This document shows positions 43,711 to 49,752 of a stretch of DNA of 49,752 bases, in pieces. Source of the stretch: Pirellulaceae bacterium (lineage in GTDB: Bacteria; Planctomycetota; Planctomycetia; Pirellulales; Pirellulaceae); the NCBI GenBank assembly GCA_022448315.1, contig JAKVCA010000037.1, forward strand, positions 1 to 49,752, read 5' to 3'. Numbering within the stretch: position 1 is the first letter of the stretch; each line of letters begins with the position of its first letter. Position numbers and translations under genes: made by a program. Under the pieces are notes generated by a model that was given only the letters and a program-made list of their open reading frames with translations, made no database searches and was not told where the DNA came from.

Positions 43711-44019
43711 TTGAATCTGATCCTGATGGAGCGTTTGGAATATCCCGGCGTGGAAGGGTGCCTGATGCTGTGAACGATTCTAGCATGGCTGTCGGGACTG
43801 AAGCGGTAAGCGGTTTTCCAAAAGTTCATCCCATGGAGGATCGTGTTATGATACGGCAAAACGATGACTTTCGTTTTATGGAAGTTCGATTCGACTGATG
43901 AGACTGGGTGGGTTTCATTGGAATGGTTATTGCTTCAGCGTTTCAAGTTGGGAATGTTCAACCCGTCAGGACCTCGGTCAAGGCGTTTCTGACTCCTCCC
44001 AATTCTGCGAGGTCGACTC
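43711..44019. other. Divergent intergenic region
   Basis: 309 nt between the PQQ-propeller and ceramidase-like genes. TTATGAT near 43850 may be a -10 box for the plus-strand gene. Nothing else is supported; the frame at 43908-44213 is a shadow. Confidence 0.3.
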
Positions 44020-46053
44020 ATGAGGTTCATTCCCGTCATCAAAAAGATCTGGCCGAGGCTCGTGTTGTGGCTCCTGTTGGTTCACGTCTTCACGGCGAAC
44101 GGAAAAACGGAGGAGTTTCAGGTTGGCTTTGGCCGTTCAAAAATTACGCCCACCGAATCGGTTTGGATGTCTGGATATGCAGGTCGTCGCCAAGGCTTTC
44201 AGGCGGTGCTTGATGATCTTTATGTGCAGACCATGGCCGTTCAGGATGCTTACGGAACCCGAGCCTTATTGCTTCGACTCGATGTTTGCATTCTCAGGGA
44301 TGCGACGGTCACCCAGATATGCGACCTGATTCGAGAGCGGACAGGCCTCATACGAAGGCAGATTCTTGTCAACGTTTCACACACGCACTCTGGACCGGCC
44401 GTTGATGAACTTTACCACTACCCCATGTCGACAGAGCATCGCGAGAGGTTAGCGGCCTACATGGAGCGTCTCAAGGCAACCTGCGCCGAAGCGGCCTATG
44501 CCGCGATTCAGGATCTGTCGGAAGCCCATCTGGAATATGGTAAGGGTGAAGCCCATTTTTTTCACAACCGTCGAGGATTGGATGAAGCGGGCCGTTACAC
44601 CGGAATGATGGCCAATCCGGAGAATCATACCGACCGGGATGTCCCGGTACTGAAGATCAGCGGACCCGAGGGCGAGATCCGAGGAGTCGTGTATGGCGTT
44701 GCCTGTCATTGTGTCACCCTTGGAGTGAATTATGAAATCTCGGCAGATTACGCGGGATACGCGAGAATGCTGTTGGAAAAGGAGATTCCGCACGCGCTGT
44801 TCGTGACGGGATGCGGAGCCGACGCCAACCCACACAGTGGAGATGATGGGCACAAACAGGTTCAACAACATGGACGCGCGTTGGCCGATGAGATCAAGAC
44901 GGTGTTGAGCGGACCTCTGAAACGCGTTCGAGGTCCATTGCAAACTGAATTTCGATACGTCGATTTGCCCTTGGTAAGTTACGCGTCGCGCGACGATATC
45001 GAACGAATGCGCCAAGGCCCTTATGCTGACATTGGCACGACCGACAAATTACTGGCACTTCTCAATCGCGGGGCCCGGATTCCGCAGTCTTACGCGGCGC
45101 CATTCAGCGTGTGGCAATTCGGATCTGACCTGAGCTGGATTGGACTGCCCGAGGAAGCCGTTTCAGAATACGTGCCTCTGTTGCAGGAGACCCTGAAGGA
45201 TAAATCGCTTTGGATTTCTGGCTACTGCAACGACGTTTCCGGATACTTGCCTACCCGGACGATCATGAAGCAGGGGGGGTATGAGACTCGGGGGCTTATC
45301 TCCGACACCGAGGCGGGTTGGTTTGCTCCAGCAGTGGAGTCGGTGCTTCTCGAGGAGGTATCCCTGATGGTCGACGAGGCGAAGGTGAAGGTGGGACGAA
45401 GTCGCCAGGCAACAATGGCCGAAACTTTCAAAGAGTTTCGATTTGAAGAGGAGTCCCCCTTCACCAACTTCAGCGTAAAGGGCGTTGTCGAAAAATCGGA
45501 TCGCGGGATTCTGCTGGATGGCGAAAGTTATCTGGAAATGCCGCACCTCAAACTCTTGGAGTGTAAGACAAAGGGCTTGACTGTGGCAGCCTGGGTACGA
45601 CCCACTCAGGCATGCATGACCGAAAACCGGATGATTATCTGTCAGTGGGCCAACCAAATTGAGCAAGACTGTTTTGGTTTTGCGCTCGATCACGGCAGAC
45701 CCAGTGTTGGGGTTGGCGATGGAATTCGAGGTGAGGTCGGTTTTACCTGTGACACCCAACTTCCCGTGGACACTTGGACGTTTGTCGCTACAACCTGGTT
45801 TCCAGAAACTCGCCAATATCGAATCTACATCGATGGCAAACTGGCGTCGACGATGGGGGCTCAGACAGGAAGTGGGCTGAACCAGCGAAGTCAGGTCACG
45901 TTGAAAATCGGCGCGCAAGCGTCCGAAGGTCATCCCAGATACTTCATCGGTGGGATCGATGATATCTGGATCGGAAACGGACTGAATCCGGCAGCCATTC
46001 GGGAGCTGTACGAAGAACAGCGTCGGCGATTTTCAAAAAGTAAAGCGCCTTGA
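44020..46053 (+). CDS. Secreted neutral-ceramidase-like protein with C-terminal LamG domain
   Basis: 677 residues with a signal peptide (1-28). Residues about 30-420 match the neutral/alkaline ceramidase-like fold of many planctomycete proteins: FGRSKITPTESVWMSGYAGR, and a metal-binding pair H121-T-H123 (NVSHTHSGP), plus VACHCVTLG and FVTGCGADANPH. Residues about 490-665 are a LamG/concanavalin-like domain (LLDGESYLEMPHLK ... GLTVAAWVRPTQ ... YRIYIDGKLAST), which binds carbohydrates or glycans. The fusion suggests surface-bound hydrolysis of a lipid or glycan. No nearby gene gives the substrate. Confidence 0.85.
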   Translation: MRFIPVIKKIWPRLVLWLLLVHVFTANGKTEEFQVGFGRSKITPTESVWMSGYAGRRQGFQAVLDDLYVQTMAVQDAYGTRALLLRLDVCILRDATVTQICDLIRERTGLIRRQILVNVSHTHSGPAVDELYHYPMSTEHRERLAAYMERLKATCAEAAYAAIQDLSEAHLEYGKGEAHFFHNRRGLDEAGRYTGMMANPENHTDRDVPVLKISGPEGEIRGVVYGVACHCVTLGVNYEISADYAGYARMLLEKEIPHALFVTGCGADANPHSGDDGHKQVQQHGRALADEIKTVLSGPLKRVRGPLQTEFRYVDLPLVSYASRDDIERMRQGPYADIGTTDKLLALLNRGARIPQSYAAPFSVWQFGSDLSWIGLPEEAVSEYVPLLQETLKDKSLWISGYCNDVSGYLPTRTIMKQGGYETRGLISDTEAGWFAPAVESVLLEEVSLMVDEAKVKVGRSRQATMAETFKEFRFEEESPFTNFSVKGVVEKSDRGILLDGESYLEMPHLKLLECKTKGLTVAAWVRPTQACMTENRMIICQWANQIEQDCFGFALDHGRPSVGVGDGIRGEVGFTCDTQLPVDTWTFVATTWFPETRQYRIYIDGKLASTMGAQTGSGLNQRSQVTLKIGAQASEGHPRYFIGGIDDIWIGNGLNPAAIRELYEEQRRRFSKSKAP

Positions 46054-46356
46054 CCGCGCTGCGATCAGGTATCGCATGGCGTAGTTGAGATCTCCAATCA
46101 GGAGCTCTGGACTTTGGGACGAAGCATATCGATTTTGACGATTCTATGAGGTCAAATCGACGCCGCATTCGAAGAGTTTTAAAAACCCGTCTGGTTTCCT
46201 GAGAATGTTCTGAGAATCCACAACGCCTCCGGTCCGAACATGCTAGATCATTCTGGAGAACTACCGATTGCGTGGTGGGAAGCCGGACAAGTCTAACCGT
46301 CCGATTCTTCGACTTTCTGAACCCTAAACGACGACGTATGAAGGGATATTTAGAAG
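46054..46356. other. Intergenic region before the tricorn-like gene
   Basis: 303 nt without a gene. A small hairpin TGCGAT-CAGGT-ATCGCA lies at 46060-46076, without a T tract. The promoter of the next gene should lie near the end. Confidence 0.3.
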
Positions 46357-49300
46357 ATGGTTCGTTTTCGCCTGGTCATTGCCCTTGTCTGCAGCTGCAG
46401 TTTCCTTGCCTGTGAAACCTTTGGGCAAGACCTTATGAGTACGGGACAACAGGTGCGTCCCGGTTACTTCCGCATGCCGGCGATTCATGGAGATACAGTC
46501 GTATTCGTTGCGGAAGGTGATTTGTGGCGAGTTTCAGTCGTCGGAGGCCAAGCACAACGACTCACCACGCACCATGGCGAAGAGCTCCATCCAGTCATCT
46601 CCCCGGACGGCAAAAAAATTGCGTTTTCTGCAACCTATGAAGGACCTCGAGAAGTTTACGAGATGCCACTTGAAGGAGGGGAACCTCAACGGATTACCGT
46701 CGAAGCCGAGACCTCCGTGCCAGTCGCGTGGACACCCGACCAGAAGATCATCTACAGCACCCAGCATTACTCGACATTACCCGCCTATCAGCTGGTTGTG
46801 TTTGACCGTCGCACTCAATCGAGGCAGCGAATCCCCCTTGCGGAAGCGAGTGACGGATGCATGGCAAGTGACGGCACTCTGTACTTTGTCAGGCCGGGGT
46901 TTCATCGACAGGAAGTGAAACGTTATCAGGGTGGAACCGCGCGGAATATCTGGCGATTCAAGAAGGAGGGGACTGAGGCGATCAATCTGACCTCGGGGAT
47001 CAAGGGAGAATCTCATTCGCCCATGACCGATAAAAAAAGGGTCTACTTCATCACCGACCTGGATGGCACCATGAACATCTGGTCGATGAATGGCAATGGC
47101 AAAAATAGAAAACAGCACACCCGGCATGAAGGCTGGGACGTGAAGGAAGCCAGTTTGCATCAGGGGCGAATCGCCTATCGGGTGGGTGGGGACCTCTGGG
47201 TCCTCGACCTGACAACGGGCGATTCCACAAAGATGGACATCGGACTCGTCTCCGATTTTGAACAACTTCGCGACCGGTGGTTAAGTGATCCGTTTCCAAC
47301 ACTTACTTCAGCGCGGATCGGTCTACAGGGTGAGTCCATTGCAATGATATCCAGAGGGAGACTATTTGTTGTTCCTGCCAAACAAGGTCGTCGTATCGAT
47401 GTGCAACCAGTAAGCGGCGTTCGCTACCGGGACGTTTGTTTTATCCCCAAAAGTGACGATCTTTTGACGCTTAATGATCAATCGGGCGAGTTCGAGTTCT
47501 GGGCTTCTCCTCGCAACGCCTCCAGTGAAATGCGTCAAGTGACCCAAACGTCACCCATCCTCAAGTGGTTTGCGAGCCCTGCTCCAGATGGCCTTCGCTT
47601 TGCGTATCAGGATAAAAATTACGATCTCTGGATCGTCGAGAACGAGACGGGTGAACAGAAAAAAATCTCACTCAATCGGGAAGGTGTCGGAGGAGTGGCC
47701 TGGTCACCCGACGGTCAATGGCTTGTCTTCAGTCAAACGTCTGCGAATACGTACAGCCAGCTCATGTTGTATTCGGTTTCTCAGGAAACCTTGACGCCAC
47801 TGACGAGTGATCGAGTCAACAGCGATGCTCCAGCCTTCAGCGCCGATGGTCAGTGGCTTTATTTCTTTTCAGATCGTGGTCTTGTTTCCGAAGTGGGTAG
47901 TCCTTGGGGCCCCCGTCAGCCTGAGCCCTACTTTGACCGCACCATGAAGTTGTACCGAATCGCCATGAAACGCTCGCTTCGATCACCTTTCCGGGAAGAC
48001 GATGAGCTGCTTTCAGACGCGGCTCCCAAGAAGAAGGAGACCACGGACGAAGATGACGGGGCGTCCACCAAGTCGGGGGCCGACAAGGAAAATTCGAACG
48101 ACGAAGCGTCTGCAAATTACGATCTGGAAGGGATCACTCGACGGGTCAAAGAGATTGCGATCCCTCGCGGGAATTATTCGTCACTTCAAGCGACCGACAA
48201 TGCCCTTTTCTGGTTGTCGCGAACCCGAGAAGGCACGGACTTGATGTCTTTGGCGATCAATAATCAGAAGCCAAGTCCCAAAAAAGTTGCCAGCCGGGTG
48301 TTGGATTACGATCTCTCCGCCAACCGATCCAAGATGCTCATTCGTCGCTCTACCGAATTGTCCGTTGTTCCAGTCAAGGTGGGTGAGGCGGACCTGAACG
48401 CGGGTCGCGTCGATCTTGGTCAATGGAATTGCCGCATCGATGTTCGTGAAGACTGGAAGCAGATCTTCGTGGATGCGTGGCGGATGCACCGTGACTATTT
48501 CTATGATCCTGAGATGCATGGCGTCGATTGGCAGAAGATGCGGAGCAAATACGAACCTCTCGTTTCACGTGTGACGACACGATCCGAGTTGAGTGATGTG
48601 ATGGGTCAAATGGTCGCGGAACTCTCGGCATTGCACACCGCGGTGCGGGGAGGAGACCGTCGAATGGGTGAGGACAACGTTTCTGTTCCGACCCTGGGTG
48701 CAAGACTCGAAAAGGACCTGTCGGTCGAAGGATACAGGATTGCCTACATTTACCAGTCCGATCCCGATTATCCCGATCAACTTTCGCCCCTCGCTGATCC
48801 CGACCTCGATATTGCCGAGGGTGACGTCATTACTCATATCAATCGACAAAGTGTGCTCGCGGTCTTGGACCCTCATCTGTTGCTGCGAGAGCAGCAGGGT
48901 CAGCAGGTGCTCTTGACGATCCGCCGGGGTGATGCAGAGCCACGGGACGTGATTGTGAAACCAACGACCAGCGAGTCGAGTTTGCGATATCGAGATTGGG
49001 AGTACACCCGCCGGAGAAGGGTCGAAGAGCAGGGTGACGGTCAGCTTGGATACGTTCACCTGCGGGCGATGGGATCCGCCAATCTCACAGAGTGGTACCA
49101 GAACTTCTATCCTGTCTTCAATCGATCCGGACTCATTGTGGATGTTCGACATAATCGAGGAGGCAACATCGACAGTCTGATCCTTGAGAAATTATCCCGA
49201 CGAGCGTGGATGTATTGGAAAGGTCGAGTCGGGCAACCGACGTGGAACATGCAGTACGCCTTTCGCGGTCATGTCGTGGTCCTATGTGACGAGTGGACGA

Positions 49301-49689
49301 TGTCTGATGGCGAAGCGTTTGCCGAGGGCTTTCGACGTCTTGGCCTCGGAAAGGTCATCGGCACACGGACCTGGGGTGGAGAGATCTGGTTGACTTCATC
49401 CAACCGGCTGGTGGATGGCGGTATTGCGACGGCCGCAGAATTCGGAGTCTATGGACCCGAGCAAATCTGGTTGATCGAAGGGCACGGCGTCGAACCGGAT
49501 ATTGTGGTCGACAATCTGCCGCACGAGACTTTTCAAGGGCGCGATGCCCAACTGGAGCGCGCCATCCAGTTCCTCCAAGAGCAAATCGAAAAAGATCCAC
49601 GGCCTGTTCCGGCACCTCCCGCGTATCCGGATAAGAGCTTTTCGAGCCCGAAATCCTCTGCGGGCCCCGGGACCAAGAGCAAAAAGTGA
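46357..49689 (+). CDS. Exported tricorn-type S41 protease with beta-propeller and PDZ domains
   Basis: 1110 residues, close to the length of archaeal tricorn proteases. Order: signal peptide (1-24, possibly lipoprotein-like, FLACETFGQ), WD-like beta-propellers (about 35-340 and 345-660) with blade motifs such as HPVISPDGKKIAFSATYEG and GVAWSPDGQWLVFS, a PDZ-like domain (about 770-870), and a C-terminal S41 protease domain. S983 lies in WTMSDGEAFAEGF, the expected nucleophile position. Tricorn degrades peptides from the proteasome in archaea; in bacteria the role is unclear. A Ser/Glu/Lys-rich tract at about 555-585 and a Pro/Lys-rich tail are likely disordered. Confidence 0.9.
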   Translation: MVRFRLVIALVCSCSFLACETFGQDLMSTGQQVRPGYFRMPAIHGDTVVFVAEGDLWRVSVVGGQAQRLTTHHGEELHPVISPDGKKIAFSATYEGPREVYEMPLEGGEPQRITVEAETSVPVAWTPDQKIIYSTQHYSTLPAYQLVVFDRRTQSRQRIPLAEASDGCMASDGTLYFVRPGFHRQEVKRYQGGTARNIWRFKKEGTEAINLTSGIKGESHSPMTDKKRVYFITDLDGTMNIWSMNGNGKNRKQHTRHEGWDVKEASLHQGRIAYRVGGDLWVLDLTTGDSTKMDIGLVSDFEQLRDRWLSDPFPTLTSARIGLQGESIAMISRGRLFVVPAKQGRRIDVQPVSGVRYRDVCFIPKSDDLLTLNDQSGEFEFWASPRNASSEMRQVTQTSPILKWFASPAPDGLRFAYQDKNYDLWIVENETGEQKKISLNREGVGGVAWSPDGQWLVFSQTSANTYSQLMLYSVSQETLTPLTSDRVNSDAPAFSADGQWLYFFSDRGLVSEVGSPWGPRQPEPYFDRTMKLYRIAMKRSLRSPFREDDELLSDAAPKKKETTDEDDGASTKSGADKENSNDEASANYDLEGITRRVKEIAIPRGNYSSLQATDNALFWLSRTREGTDLMSLAINNQKPSPKKVASRVLDYDLSANRSKMLIRRSTELSVVPVKVGEADLNAGRVDLGQWNCRIDVREDWKQIFVDAWRMHRDYFYDPEMHGVDWQKMRSKYEPLVSRVTTRSELSDVMGQMVAELSALHTAVRGGDRRMGEDNVSVPTLGARLEKDLSVEGYRIAYIYQSDPDYPDQLSPLADPDLDIAEGDVITHINRQSVLAVLDPHLLLREQQGQQVLLTIRRGDAEPRDVIVKPTTSESSLRYRDWEYTRRRRVEEQGDGQLGYVHLRAMGSANLTEWYQNFYPVFNRSGLIVDVRHNRGGNIDSLILEKLSRRAWMYWKGRVGQPTWNMQYAFRGHVVVLCDEWTMSDGEAFAEGFRRLGLGKVIGTRTWGGEIWLTSSNRLVDGGIATAAEFGVYGPEQIWLIEGHGVEPDIVVDNLPHETFQGRDAQLERAIQFLQEQIEKDPRPVPAPPAYPDKSFSSPKSSAGPGTKSKK

Positions 49690-49752
49690 CCCGTCTCCTA
49701 AAAAAGGAAAATTCAGTTCAACAGACTTTTTGCAACCCGATATTTAATCCAT
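49690..49752. other. Downstream edge
   Basis: The last 63 nt follow the tricorn-like gene and hold no supported feature. Confidence 0.5.

Noticed and set aside
45163-45933. 256-residue minus-strand frame in the ceramidase-like gene
   Set aside because: Long open antisense frame of a confident gene; no signal, motif or ribosome binding site.

Overview
The window looks like chromosomal DNA from a planctomycete (phylum Planctomycetota). I base this on family content: a TIGR03000-domain protein in Gly/Ser repeats, three PQQ/BamB-like beta-propeller proteins, two tandem arylsulfatases, a Tat-exported Gfo/Idh/MocA oxidoreductase, a ceramidase-LamG fusion, an exported tricorn-like protease, and a left-edge gene of the FFAPNPGP type. 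Base composition is moderate. Most starts have a Shine-Dalgarno sequence, and GTG or TTG starts occur. Genus cannot be told from what I see. No rRNA, IS element, prophage or CRISPR array was found. One tRNA with anticodon CAT lies at 17271-17344.

Layout. 1-10.4 kb: an edge-truncated minus-strand gene, a TIGR03000 surface protein, an exported protein-isoaspartate methyltransferase homologue, an HpaI-type aldolase, a membrane-anchored PQQ propeller, rsmG, a TIM-barrel sugar isomerase-like protein and a secreted transglutaminase-like protein. 10.5-17.3 kb: a ThDP-dependent 2-oxo acid decarboxylase, a Tat-exported NHL propeller with a CRP-like palindrome upstream and a folded intergenic element downstream, a small protein, a UDP-glycosyltransferase, a secreted protein and the tRNA. 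17.7-25 kb: a secreted PQQ propeller, a DUF3592 protein, and a likely operon of two sulfatases, an AhpD-like protein and an exported NTF2-like protein.

25.1-38.9 kb is the most unusual part. A mercury-type regulator (merR) has a textbook mer operator/promoter and is followed one base later by a 50-residue peptide with 17 cysteines, then by a merC-like transporter; no merA, merT or merP is visible. Further on, a DUF58 - transglutaminase-like - MoxR cluster is followed on the same strand by a His/Asp-repeat lipoprotein that overlaps a PF03773-type permease gene by 4 nt. A small exported His/Cys-rich protein follows. The region looks enriched in metal handling.

38.9-49.7 kb: a zinc-ribbon membrane protein, an M48-like membrane protein whose HExxH site is replaced, a small membrane protein, a PQQ propeller with an embedded EF-hand loop, the ceramidase-LamG protein and a tricorn-type protease.

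Main points for follow-up: the merR / Cys17 peptide / merC unit; two apparent pseudoenzymes (a transglutaminase-like protein with the Cys replaced by Asp, and an M48-like protein without metal ligands); the His-repeat lipoprotein-permease pair; and several intergenic elements. All functional calls come from reading the sequence and from remembered family motifs. No search was run.
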